A stretch of DNA of 64,000 nt from JAZLJD01 sp045617725 (GTDB lineage Bacteria; Bacillota; Clostridia; Lachnospirales; Lachnospiraceae). Below are positions 19,144 to 27,143 of this stretch, in pieces (position 1 is the first letter of the stretch; the number at the start of each line of letters is the position of its first letter). A model generated the notes under the pieces. That model saw only the letters and a program-made list of their open reading frames with translations. It did not search any database and was not told where the DNA came from. The position numbers and the translations under genes were made by a program. The stretch lies in the NCBI GenBank assembly GCA_045617725.1, contig JAZLJD010000045.1, forward strand, positions 54,987 to 118,986. The letters are read 5' to 3'.

Positions 19144-20031
19144 ATGTACAAGATTTTGAAAAGTGAAGTACTTACTGACAATATCTTTTGTATGGTTGTC
19201 AAAGCACCTCGTATTGCTTCATCCTGTCAGCCCGGTCAGTTTGTAATCGTTAGAACGAAGGAAGACAGTGAACGTATTCCGCTTACAATTTGCGACTTTG
19301 ACAGAGCCGAGGGTACGATTACCATCGTATTCCAGCTGATTGGAGCAGGTACCTATGAGATGAAGGATTTAAAGGCAGGAGATGCTTTCCATGATGTAGT
19401 AGGTCCTTTGGGCAAGGCGTCTGAATTGGTTACGGATCCCATCGAGGAAGTATCGAAGAAAAACATTCTTTTTGTCGCAGGCGGTGTTGGAACGGCTCCT
19501 GTTTATCCGCAGGTTAAGTGGCTTCATGAACATAATATAAATGCAGATGTTATTGTTGGCGCCAAAACCAAGAGCATCCTGATTCTTGAAAAAGAAATGG
19601 AAGCAGTTGCAGGAAATCTGTATGTTACGACCGATGACGGTTCCTACGGCAGAAGCGGTATGGTAACGAATACGATTCAGGACCTTGTAAATGAAGGCAG
19701 AAAATATGATGTATGTATTGCCATTGGTCCCATGATTATGATGAAATTTGTCTGCAAGCTCACAAAAGAGTTGGGCATTAAAACAATCGTTAGTTTGAAT
19801 CCTATCATGGTTGACGGTACCGGTATGTGCGGCGCTTGTCGTGTATCAATCGGAGATGAAATTAAATTTGCCTGCGTGGATGGACCTGAGTTTGACGGAC
19901 ATTTAGTAAACTGGGATGAAGCCATGAAGAGACAGCAGATTTATAAAACACAGGAAGGACGCGCTTATCTGGCCAAAAAGGAAGGCGACACGCATCACGG
20001 TGGCTGCGGTAATTGCGGAGGTGACAAATAA
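19144..20031 (+). CDS. nfnA: NADH-dependent ferredoxin:NADP+ oxidoreductase, small subunit (NfnA-like)
   Basis: This ferredoxin-reductase-type subunit (295 residues) has an FAD-binding barrel (SCQPGQFVIVRT, ERIPLTICDFD) and an NAD-binding domain (ILFVAGGVGTAPVYPQ). A C-terminal [2Fe-2S] motif reads DGTGMCGACRVS and then FACVDGPEF. With NfnB it would bifurcate electrons between NADH, ferredoxin and NADPH; the same fold also serves DHO dehydrogenase and glutamate synthase, so the assignment rests on the gene pair. A GTG lies one codon upstream; ATG at 19144 has the better spacing from GAAGGAG (19131-19137). The stop overlaps the next start by one base. Confidence 0.85.
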   Translation: MYKILKSEVLTDNIFCMVVKAPRIASSCQPGQFVIVRTKEDSERIPLTICDFDRAEGTITIVFQLIGAGTYEMKDLKAGDAFHDVVGPLGKASELVTDPIEEVSKKNILFVAGGVGTAPVYPQVKWLHEHNINADVIVGAKTKSILILEKEMEAVAGNLYVTTDDGSYGRSGMVTNTIQDLVNEGRKYDVCIAIGPMIMMKFVCKLTKELGIKTIVSLNPIMVDGTGMCGACRVSIGDEIKFACVDGPEFDGHLVNWDEAMKRQQIYKTQEGRAYLAKKEGDTHHGGCGNCGGDK

Positions 20032-21416
20032 TGGATGTTATGAAGAAAGTTCCTGTAGCGGAACAGGAAGCATCTGTACGTGCTCATAATTTTGATGAAG
20101 TATGCCTTGGTTATACGAAAGAAGAGGCAATGATCGAAGCTTCCAGATGTATCAATTGTAAGAATGCACAATGCATTACCGGATGCCCCGTAAATATTGC
20201 GATTCCCAGATTTGTTGAGCAGGTTAAGTTAGGAAATTTTGAAGAGGCTTATAAGATTATCGGTGAGTCCAGTGCACTTCCTGCTGTATGTGGTCGTGTT
20301 TGTCCTCAGGAAAGCCAGTGCGAGGGTAAGTGTATCCGCGGTATTAAGGGAGAAGCTATTTCAATTGGTAAGCTTGAGAGATTTGTTGCTGATTGGGCCA
20401 GAGAGAACAACATTAAGCCCGAGGCACCGCTTAATAAGAACGGTCATAAAGTGGCTGTGATTGGTTCCGGCCCTGCAGGCTTAACTTGCGCAGGAGATTT
20501 GGCCAAGTTAGGATATGACGTTACGATTTTCGAAGCATTGCACGAAGCAGGCGGAGTACTTGTTTACGGTATTCCGGAGTTTCGTCTTCCCAAGGATGCT
20601 GTTGTTAAGAAAGAAATTGAGAACGTTAAATCTTTGGGCGTAAAGATTGAAACCAATGTCATCATCGGTAAATCCGTTACGATTGATGAATTAATGAATG
20701 AAGAAGGCTTTGAAGCTGTATTCATCGGCAGTGGTGCCGGTCTTCCCAAGTTCATGGGAATCCCCGGTGAGAACTACAATGGTGTATTTTCAGCCAATGA
20801 ATATCTCACGAGAAGCAATCTGATGAAAGCCTTCAAAGAAGATTCAAATACTCCGATTATGCGTGGCACGAAGGTTGCAGTTGTCGGTGGCGGTAATGTT
20901 GCTATGGATGCTGCAAGAACCGCCCTACGATTAGGTGCAGAAGTACATATCGTATATCGTAGAAGTATGGAAGAACTTCCGGCCAGAGTCGAAGAAGTAC
21001 ATCATGCACAGGAAGAAGGCATCATTTTTGACCTTCTGACGAATCCTGTAGCCATTGAAGCCGATGAGAATAACTGGGTAAACGGAATCAAATGTGTAAA
21101 GATGGAGCTCGGAGAACCGGACGCAAGCGGCAGACGCCGTCCTGTTGAAATCGTAGGAAGCGAATATGTTATTCCTGTTGATATGGTTATTATGGCACTT
21201 GGTACCAGCCCGAACCCGCTTATTTCTTCAACTACCGAAGGTCTTGAAATTAATAAGCATAAATGCATCGTTGCAGATGAAGAGAAAGGCCAGACCTCCA
21301 AGGAAGGCGTTTTCGCAGGCGGTGATGCAGTAACAGGAGCAGCAACCGTTATTCTCGCAATGGGCGCCGGTAAGACTGCTGCCAAAGGTATTCACGAGTA
21401 TTTAAGTAACAAGTAA
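20031..21416 (+). CDS. nfnB: NADH-dependent ferredoxin:NADP+ oxidoreductase, large subunit (NfnB-like / GltA family)
   Basis: The 461-residue flavoprotein resembles the glutamate synthase small subunit. Two N-terminal Cys clusters bind [4Fe-4S] centres (CINCKNAQCITGCP, then CGRVCPQESQCEGKC). FAD binding is at VIGSGPAGLTCAGDLA and NADPH binding at VVGGGNVAMDAARTALRLG. The C-terminal FAD motif is VFAGGDAVTGAATVILAMG. No large glutamate synthase subunit is nearby, which favours the Nfn transhydrogenase reading over NADPH-GOGAT. Coupled to nfnA by TAATG. Confidence 0.87.
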   Translation: MDVMKKVPVAEQEASVRAHNFDEVCLGYTKEEAMIEASRCINCKNAQCITGCPVNIAIPRFVEQVKLGNFEEAYKIIGESSALPAVCGRVCPQESQCEGKCIRGIKGEAISIGKLERFVADWARENNIKPEAPLNKNGHKVAVIGSGPAGLTCAGDLAKLGYDVTIFEALHEAGGVLVYGIPEFRLPKDAVVKKEIENVKSLGVKIETNVIIGKSVTIDELMNEEGFEAVFIGSGAGLPKFMGIPGENYNGVFSANEYLTRSNLMKAFKEDSNTPIMRGTKVAVVGGGNVAMDAARTALRLGAEVHIVYRRSMEELPARVEEVHHAQEEGIIFDLLTNPVAIEADENNWVNGIKCVKMELGEPDASGRRRPVEIVGSEYVIPVDMVIMALGTSPNPLISSTTEGLEINKHKCIVADEEKGQTSKEGVFAGGDAVTGAATVILAMGAGKTAAKGIHEYLSNK

Positions 21417-21418
21417 AG

Positions 21419-21544
21419 AATGCGGGGATTAGTGTGAAAAATGCAGGCATTTTTCACGCGACACTTTGTGTCGCAATCCGTAGCAGTTTCGCTGTAATAC
21501 AGTGAAGGGCTAAATATACCGGATTGCGAAATGCGGGGATTAGT
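21419..21544 (+). repeat. Structured repeat element, copy A, ending at a ribosome binding site
   Basis: A 15-base direct repeat (AATGCGGGGATTAGT) occurs at 21419-21433 and 21530-21544, each directly before a potential start codon (GTG 21434, ATG 21545). Between the repeats are hairpins: an 11-bp perfect stem 21434-21457, a 7-bp stem 21458-21474, and an outer stem CGCAATCCG (21472-21480) with CGGATTGCG (21520-21528). The outer stem encloses TAGC/GCTA and the TTCGCTG/CAGTGAA inner hairpin. The core from CAATCCG to GGGGATTA recurs at 51237-51304. The GCGGGGA segment probably acts as the ribosome site of the following gene. Confidence 0.75.
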
Positions 21545-22246
21545 ATGTTTTGTCCTGTTTGTGGAAATGAATATCGGGAAGGTTTTACAACCTGCAGTGA
21601 ATGCAAGGTAGATTTGGTAGAATCCCTCGAAACGAAAGAAGATTCCGAGAGAGAGAAGAAGCTTGTTGTTGATGCTTCTTCCCTTTTGATGGATGCCATT
21701 ATGGAAGATGAAGGATTCAAGGAACTGGTACTTTCCGATGATGAAATCGTCAATAATTTGAAAGCAAACCGTGTAAAGCCTGTAAAACCTTATGTACTTC
21801 CCGAAGATAGGATGAGAGATTATTTGGATTCTACCATTATTCTGCTTGGAATGGGTGGAATCGGTATCATCGTTATCCTTCTTTCCATGTTTGGAGTCAT
21901 TAATTTACCTTTTGGCACCCTGGGTTTGATTATGTTCTATGTCGTAATGGGAGGCCTCTTTGTAATTTTTATATTATGCGGTCTTTCCAGTATGCGTAAA
22001 TACATTAACTTAAAATCTTCTTTGGAATACGTATATAAAAAAGAACAAAGAATTATGGAATGGAGTGAGGAAAACCTGGTTCCCGAATTCTTTGAAGAAA
22101 AATTGCAATCCGTATCGGAAGATGAGATGTATTTTGAGAGAAGCAGAATTATCTCAGAGGCTCTGAAGGAAGAATTCCCGAATTTGGATGAATCCTATTT
22201 GCAGTATTTGGTTGATAAGCTGGAAGAGAAGATTTTTGAAGAATGA
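21545..22246 (+). CDS. Zinc-ribbon membrane protein of unknown function
   Basis: This 233-residue protein has an N-terminal zinc ribbon (Cys3, Cys6, Cys17, Cys20), the same spacing as in the gene at 17603. An acidic linker follows, then two membrane helices (about residues 95-115 and 125-150). The charged C-terminal region, ending in DESYLQYLVDKLEEKIFEE, is predicted helical. The reading frame stays open upstream to a TTG at 21524, but that start falls inside the repeat element. ATG 21545 follows the GGGGA segment by six bases. The gene overlaps rlmH by four bases. The function cannot be named. Confidence 0.75.
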   Translation: MFCPVCGNEYREGFTTCSECKVDLVESLETKEDSEREKKLVVDASSLLMDAIMEDEGFKELVLSDDEIVNNLKANRVKPVKPYVLPEDRMRDYLDSTIILLGMGGIGIIVILLSMFGVINLPFGTLGLIMFYVVMGGLFVIFILCGLSSMRKYINLKSSLEYVYKKEQRIMEWSEENLVPEFFEEKLQSVSEDEMYFERSRIISEALKEEFPNLDESYLQYLVDKLEEKIFEE

Positions 22247-22722
22247 ACATAACAATCCTTTGCGTTGGTAAAATTAAAGAGAGTTTTTATAGAGAAGCCG
22301 TTTCAGAATACTCGAAACGGCTTTCTAAATATTGTAAGCTGGTTATAAAGGAAGTAGACGACGAAGATACACCGCAGGATCCGAGCGAAAAGGAAGTTAA
22401 GAAGATTCTGGATACCGAAGGCGAACGTTTGCTGAAACTTATTAACAAGAACACCTATCTGATTCCACTATGTATTGAAGGAAAGAACCCCGACAGCGTG
22501 GAACTGTCGAACAAACTGCAGCAGATTACTGTGAACGGTTATTCCGATATTACTTTTGTCATAGGCGGTTCTCTTGGAATCTGCGATGAAATCAAGAACA
22601 TGGCCGATTTCAAACTGAGCTTTTCACGCATGACCTTTCCGCACCAGCTCATGCGTGTCATCCTGCTCGAGCAGGTCTATCGATCCTTTCGAATTTTGTC
22701 GAACGAACCGTACCACAAATAA
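22243..22722 (+). CDS. rlmH: 23S rRNA (pseudouridine-1915-N3)-methyltransferase RlmH
   Basis: This small SPOUT methyltransferase acts on helix 69 of 23S rRNA in assembled ribosomes. The 159-residue protein shows the start MNITILCVGKIKE, the SAM-binding knot FVIGGSLGICDE, and the C-terminal LSFSRMTFPHQLMRVILLEQ followed by NEPYHK. Length and motifs match the family exactly. Its ATG overlaps the stop of the zinc-ribbon gene (ATGA). Confidence 0.97.
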   Translation: MNITILCVGKIKESFYREAVSEYSKRLSKYCKLVIKEVDDEDTPQDPSEKEVKKILDTEGERLLKLINKNTYLIPLCIEGKNPDSVELSNKLQQITVNGYSDITFVIGGSLGICDEIKNMADFKLSFSRMTFPHQLMRVILLEQVYRSFRILSNEPYHK

Positions 22723-22728
22723 TTACAG

Positions 22729-22757
22729 TGAACCATGGGGACGGAGCAAGTGGTTCA
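22729..22757. repeat. Short inverted repeat between rlmH and the KAP gene
   Basis: TGAACCA (22729-22735) and TGGTTCA (22751-22757) are perfect inverted arms around a GC-rich centre that contains GGGGACGG. The look is that of a REP-type palindrome fragment. It begins seven bases after the rlmH stop and marks the boundary between core sequence and the AT-richer KAP gene. Confidence 0.5.
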
Positions 22758-22790
22758 AAATCTTAATATATATAGGAGGTATATGGTTAA

Positions 22791-24611
22791 ATGGGAAACA
22801 ACAAAGAAGATGAAACAAAACAGGAAAAGGAAGTTAGTTCAGGACAATGTGATTTACCTGTAAAACAATCCAAAGAAGATTTGCTGAATGTTCGTAGTTA
22901 TATTGATGCACTTTCTGATTTTGTAATGACTTGTAAAACACCAATGACAATTTCAATTCAAGGAGAATGGGGATCAGGAAAAACAAGCTTCATCAACATG
23001 ATGCGTGAAAAACTAAAAGAAGAGAAAGAAAAGGATAAAGTACTTGTTTTACCTGAGGTGTTCAACACATGGCAGTATTCACAGTTTGAACTTGGAGATC
23101 AATTACCAATTGTGCTAATCGGAAAATTGATTAAAGCATGCGGAGGAGACAATAAGGACACACTGGATAAGGTTAAAGCTATAGTGCGAAACACGATGTC
23201 GGTTATCGGAGGTGTAGTTGATAATGCTGCAAAAATTGGAAAACTGCAACTTCCGGTATCGGATATACTTTTAGCTATCTGTGAGGAAAAGAATGATGCT
23301 GTCAAAGTTATAGATAATCTGAAGAAACTATTTCAAGAATGCATCAATGAAGGCATCGAGAATGAAAGAAAAAAGAGAAATTTAAGCAAGGAAAGTGAAG
23401 GCCGCTTTATTGTATTTATAGATGATTTAGACAGACTCGAGCCTAAAAAGGCTGTTGAATTACTTGAGGTTCTCAAAGTATTTATGGATTGTCAAAATGT
23501 AGTGTTCATTCTTGCTATCGACTATGAAGTTGTTGTACGAGGAGTAGCGGATAAATATGGCACAGATTTTGAACGAGGCAGACAATTTTTCGACAAGATA
23601 ATTCAATTGCCTTATAAAATGCCAATTGCACAATATAAATTAAATAAACTACTAAATAAATGCTTTTGCGATATGAATTTGGTTACTACAGAATGTTTTG
23701 AGAAGAATTGTGAGAAAATGACAACTTACTCTGTAGGATATAATCCGAGAGCTATCAAAAGATTACTCAATGCATTTCAATTACTTCGTTTAGTAAAAGT
23801 TAAGATGAATGCTGATGAAAAAAAGGATAAAGATGATCTTGATCAATTATTCTATTTATTCAGTATCTTATGTTTACAACTAAAATATGAAAATGTTTAT
23901 TTCAATTTGGTTAAGGCCATACCTGAGATGGATAGCGGAGAAATTGAACTTCTGTTAGAAAATCTACGACATGCCGGACATGTGGATGATGAAGATTATG
24001 AAGGACGAGAAAGCGATTATTACGATAGTGTAGTAAAAGGTATAAGTAGTAATATGCTCGAAGGCATCAGTGAATGGTTTTGTGCATTTTACAATATTAC
24101 CAAAGAAAACTTAGATTATAAAAAATTGAAGGAAGCAACCTGTTTAAGTTACACAACCAGCGGCCCGGAAACAGTAACACAAGAAAAGCAATATGAAGAA
24201 TTCGTAGCGGTAAGCCTTTCAGAAATTGTTGAAAAAGGAAATTACAGATTGAATGGTGCGCAATACTCTTCAGTCAAATTTGTCGAAGATTTGGAAGAAA
24301 CCTCGGTTGGTGGAATAAAAGATACTGTTAAGAAGCTATTGGAAAGAATGCTTAAAGAGAATGAAACAGGTTTTGCCGATGCACGTGAAGCGCTAAAAGA
24401 CAGATTGATTTCATTCTATGAAGGTGCAAGAAAAGATGATGCTGGTAACAGAATCCTAAAATCACCATTTACAATAGGAAGTTATCAGTTCTGTGGAGAT
24501 TTTACTGCAGATAAGTTGTTAAAGTATGTTTATATGATTGGTAAAGAAATGAATAGTAAAGAAATAAATGCTGTAATTTCATTTAAACCGGTAAAAAAAG
24601 ATACTGAATAG
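22791..24611 (+). CDS. KAP family P-loop NTPase
   Basis: This 606-residue STAND-like NTPase has Walker A GEWGSGKTS at 58-66 and Walker B FIVFIDDLDRL at 206-216. The KAP hallmark RGRQFFDKIIQLPYKMP is at about 263-279, followed by the NPRAIKRLLNAFQLL sensor region. Many KAP proteins carry membrane helices between the Walker motifs; here that segment (about 130-165) is only weakly hydrophobic, so this may be a soluble member. Some family members, such as PifA of plasmid F, block phage. Codon use is more AT-rich than in the neighbours, and the gene stands alone between an inverted repeat and a hairpin, which suggests horizontal gain. The AGGAGGT site is 11 bases from the ATG. Confidence 0.88.
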   Translation: MGNNKEDETKQEKEVSSGQCDLPVKQSKEDLLNVRSYIDALSDFVMTCKTPMTISIQGEWGSGKTSFINMMREKLKEEKEKDKVLVLPEVFNTWQYSQFELGDQLPIVLIGKLIKACGGDNKDTLDKVKAIVRNTMSVIGGVVDNAAKIGKLQLPVSDILLAICEEKNDAVKVIDNLKKLFQECINEGIENERKKRNLSKESEGRFIVFIDDLDRLEPKKAVELLEVLKVFMDCQNVVFILAIDYEVVVRGVADKYGTDFERGRQFFDKIIQLPYKMPIAQYKLNKLLNKCFCDMNLVTTECFEKNCEKMTTYSVGYNPRAIKRLLNAFQLLRLVKVKMNADEKKDKDDLDQLFYLFSILCLQLKYENVYFNLVKAIPEMDSGEIELLLENLRHAGHVDDEDYEGRESDYYDSVVKGISSNMLEGISEWFCAFYNITKENLDYKKLKEATCLSYTTSGPETVTQEKQYEEFVAVSLSEIVEKGNYRLNGAQYSSVKFVEDLEETSVGGIKDTVKKLLERMLKENETGFADAREALKDRLISFYEGARKDDAGNRILKSPFTIGSYQFCGDFTADKLLKYVYMIGKEMNSKEINAVISFKPVKKDTE

Positions 24612-24617
24612 TTCAAG

Positions 24618-24650
24618 AAAGGCCATCTATGAGTTTCATAGATGGCCTTT
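24618..24650. terminator. Strong hairpin after the KAP gene, probable terminator
   Basis: A perfect 15-bp stem (AAAGGCCATCTATGA, 24618-24632; TCATAGATGGCCTTT, 24636-24650) has a three-base loop GTT. The following T-run is short (TTTACC), so it may act as a two-way terminator through its A and T ends or have another role. The next 200 bases before pdp are very AT-rich with only weak promoter-like matches. Confidence 0.75.
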
Positions 24651-24853
24651 ACCAGTTACAACTAAAAAAATAAATTTACTTTTCATTTATATCCCCCTTT
24701 CGAAACTTTAAATAAACAAATTATGTAATGTATTTTAAAAATAAAAAAGTACTAAATTTTGAAGTTCTATTATTGTGGAAATACGAACAAATCTGGTGTA
24801 AAATAACTCTGTGTGTAAACTTGCATCAAGGACAGACAGGAGGCGATATAAAT

Positions 24854-26161
24854 ATGAGAATGTATGATTTAATCATGAAAAAACGTAATCGTGAAAGCTT
24901 AACAAAAGACGAAATCTATGAAATGATTGAGCTTTATACCAAGGGTGAAATACCGGATTATCAGATGTCTGCTCTTATGATGGCCATATGGTTTAACGGA
25001 ATGAGCGAGGAGGAAACTCTGAATCTTACACTGGCGATGGCTCAAAGTGGAGACATGCTTGACTTAAGCAATATTGAAGGAATAAAGGTAGACAAGCATT
25101 CTACAGGTGGAGTCGGTGACAAGACTACACTTGCATTAACTCCCATTGTTTCCTGCTTGGGTGTACCGGTTGCCAAGATGAGTGGTCGAGGCCTTGGCCA
25201 TACCGGCGGCACCATTGACAAATTGGAAAGCTTCCCGGGCTTTCATACGGATATATCATTAGAAACATTCTTAAAGAATGTAAAAGAGAATCACATTTCA
25301 ATTATGGGACAGACAAAGGATCTGGCTCCTGCGGACAAAAAGCTGTATGCATTACGCGATGTAACCGCTACGGTAGACAATATGTCACTCATTGCTTCGT
25401 CCATCATGAGCAAAAAGCTGGCAGCCGGTGCGGATGCTATTGTTTTGGATGTAAAGACAGGTTCCGGAGCATTCATGAAAACCTATGAAGATTCCATGGC
25501 CTTGGCAACGGAAATGGTCAAAATAGGAGTCGGTGCAAGCAGAAAAATGACCGCAGTGATTTCCGATATGGATCAGCCGCTTGGATTTGCGGTAGGAAAT
25601 ATTCTTGAAATTAAGGAAGCAATCGACACTTTAAACGGACAAGGTCCTAAAGATTTCGTGACACTTTGTAAGACGCTTGCAACAGAGATGCTTATCTTAT
25701 CAGGAATTGCCATAGATAAAGAGTCAGCCGAAGCCATGTTTGAAGATGCCATAAAGTCCGGTCGGGCGCTCAAGCAACTTGCACTTTTGGTAGAAAGCCA
25801 GGGCGGTGATTCCTCCTATGTATATCATCCGGAAAAATTCCAAACAACCTCCATCATACAGGAAATCCCTGCTCCCTGTGACGGCTATGTAAAGTCCATT
25901 AACTGCAGTGAGGTAGGTATCTGTTCCCTTATTTTGGGCGGAGGACGCGAAACAAAGGACGATGTAATTGATTTGTCGGTAGGCCTCGTAATTAAGGCAA
26001 AGAAAGGTGATTTTGTTCATAAAGGCGATTCTCTTGCAACAATCTATGCCAATGATGCAGAGAAGTGCAGGATTGCTACGGAACGCTTTATAAATGCATA
26101 CACCTTCAGTGATACAGAAATTAAGAAGGAAGAAGTAATTAAGAATATAATTCATGGATAG
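24854..26161 (+). CDS. pdp: Pyrimidine-nucleoside phosphorylase
   Basis: The enzyme splits uridine, deoxyuridine or thymidine with phosphate for salvage. The 435-residue protein begins MRMYDLIMKKRN and has the phosphate-binding KHSTGGVGDKTTLALTPIV. The family signature continues with KMSGRGLGHTGGTIDKLES, followed by a C-terminal biotinyl-like beta domain. The frame is open 42 codons upstream, but that part is AT-rich non-coding sequence; AGGAGG at 24838-24843 supports ATG 24854. It heads a run of fifteen close-packed genes. The stop overlaps the phoH start. Confidence 0.95.
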   Translation: MRMYDLIMKKRNRESLTKDEIYEMIELYTKGEIPDYQMSALMMAIWFNGMSEEETLNLTLAMAQSGDMLDLSNIEGIKVDKHSTGGVGDKTTLALTPIVSCLGVPVAKMSGRGLGHTGGTIDKLESFPGFHTDISLETFLKNVKENHISIMGQTKDLAPADKKLYALRDVTATVDNMSLIASSIMSKKLAAGADAIVLDVKTGSGAFMKTYEDSMALATEMVKIGVGASRKMTAVISDMDQPLGFAVGNILEIKEAIDTLNGQGPKDFVTLCKTLATEMLILSGIAIDKESAEAMFEDAIKSGRALKQLALLVESQGGDSSYVYHPEKFQTTSIIQEIPAPCDGYVKSINCSEVGICSLILGGGRETKDDVIDLSVGLVIKAKKGDFVHKGDSLATIYANDAEKCRIATERFINAYTFSDTEIKKEEVIKNIIHG

Positions 26162-27143
26162 TTTTACTAGTATTATTCAACTGAATACAGAGGAAATGCA
26201 GGTTATTTTTGGCACGAATGATGAGCATGTCCGCAATATCGAAGATAATTTTCATGTACAGATTACAGACCGTAATGGGGAAGTACGTGTTACGGGAATT
26301 CGTGCGGATGTCATTAAGGCAGAGCGACTCATTCGTCAGTTAACCAGAATATCCGCGTCATCTGTGGATACACAAAGTGTTCGGTACGGAACGGAGCTTG
26401 TGAAAGAAAGCACGGAGGATGAATCTTTAATCACTCTGGATAGCGAATGTATCATCAATACGATTCAGGGCAAGCCTGTGAAGCCCAAAACTAAGGGACA
26501 GAAGACCTATGTGGATGCCATCAAAAATCATATGATTGTTTTTGGCCTGGGCCCCGCCGGCACGGGAAAAACATATCTTGCAATGGCAATGGCGATTAAG
26601 GCTTTTCGAAATAATGAAGTAAGCCGTATCATTCTGACACGTCCGGCAATTGAAGCAGGTGAGAAACTGGGCTTCCTTCCCGGAGACCTACAGAGTAAGG
26701 TCGATCCGTATTTGCGGCCGTTATATGATGCTTTGTATCAGATTATGGGGCCTGATCAATTTGTAAAAAATATGGAGAAGGGCCTAATAGAAGTGGCGCC
26801 TCTTGCGTATATGAGAGGACGTACACTGGATAATGCCTTTATTATTCTGGATGAAGCACAGAATACGACGCCGGCTCAGATGAAGATGTTCCTTACAAGA
26901 ATCGGCTTTGGCTCGAAAGTAGTCATTACCGGTGATGCAACACAGAAGGATTTAGGTCCTTCTGCAGTAACCGGACTTGATACGGCTTCCAAGGTACTTT
27001 CCGGTATAGATGAAATTGCTTTTGTCAAATTAACAGGAAAGGATGTCGTAAGACACCCGCTTGTTCAAAAAATAGTTGTAGCGTACGAGAATTATGAAGC
27101 ACAAAGTTCCCGTGACGAGAAGAAAAGACGCACAAAGAAATGA
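26154..27143 (+). CDS. phoH: PhoH family ATPase (YbeZ-like)
   Basis: The 329-residue protein has an N-terminal KH-like RNA-binding region (about 1-75). A superfamily-1-like P-loop follows: GPAGTGKTYLAMAMA near 128, then LTRPAIEAGEKLGFLPGDL, the DEAQN box, and ITGDATQKD. PhoH proteins are linked to RNA processing with YbeY. Here phoH, a PgpH-like gene and ybeY stand in the classic Firmicute order. It overlaps both the pdp stop and the next start. Confidence 0.95.
   Translation: MDSFTSIIQLNTEEMQVIFGTNDEHVRNIEDNFHVQITDRNGEVRVTGIRADVIKAERLIRQLTRISASSVDTQSVRYGTELVKESTEDESLITLDSECIINTIQGKPVKPKTKGQKTYVDAIKNHMIVFGLGPAGTGKTYLAMAMAIKAFRNNEVSRIILTRPAIEAGEKLGFLPGDLQSKVDPYLRPLYDALYQIMGPDQFVKNMEKGLIEVAPLAYMRGRTLDNAFIILDEAQNTTPAQMKMFLTRIGFGSKVVITGDATQKDLGPSAVTGLDTASKVLSGIDEIAFVKLTGKDVVRHPLVQKIVVAYENYEAQSSRDEKKRRTKK

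Noticed and set aside
20031..21416. Small subunit of NADPH-glutamate synthase as the primary role.
   Set aside because: No large glutamate synthase subunit is adjacent and the NfnA-type partner is directly coupled, so the transhydrogenase role fits better.
22783..22866. A 27-codon frame starting at an ATG three bases after AGGAGGT, before the KAP gene.
   Set aside because: The spacing is too short and the peptide (basic, no features) overlaps the KAP start in another frame. KAP ATG 22791 gives the family N terminus.
24728..24853. An N-terminal extension of 42 codons to the pyrimidine-nucleoside phosphorylase.
   Set aside because: The sequence is AT-rich intergenic DNA with no ribosome site at its start; the internal ATG has AGGAGG and matches the normal family N terminus.
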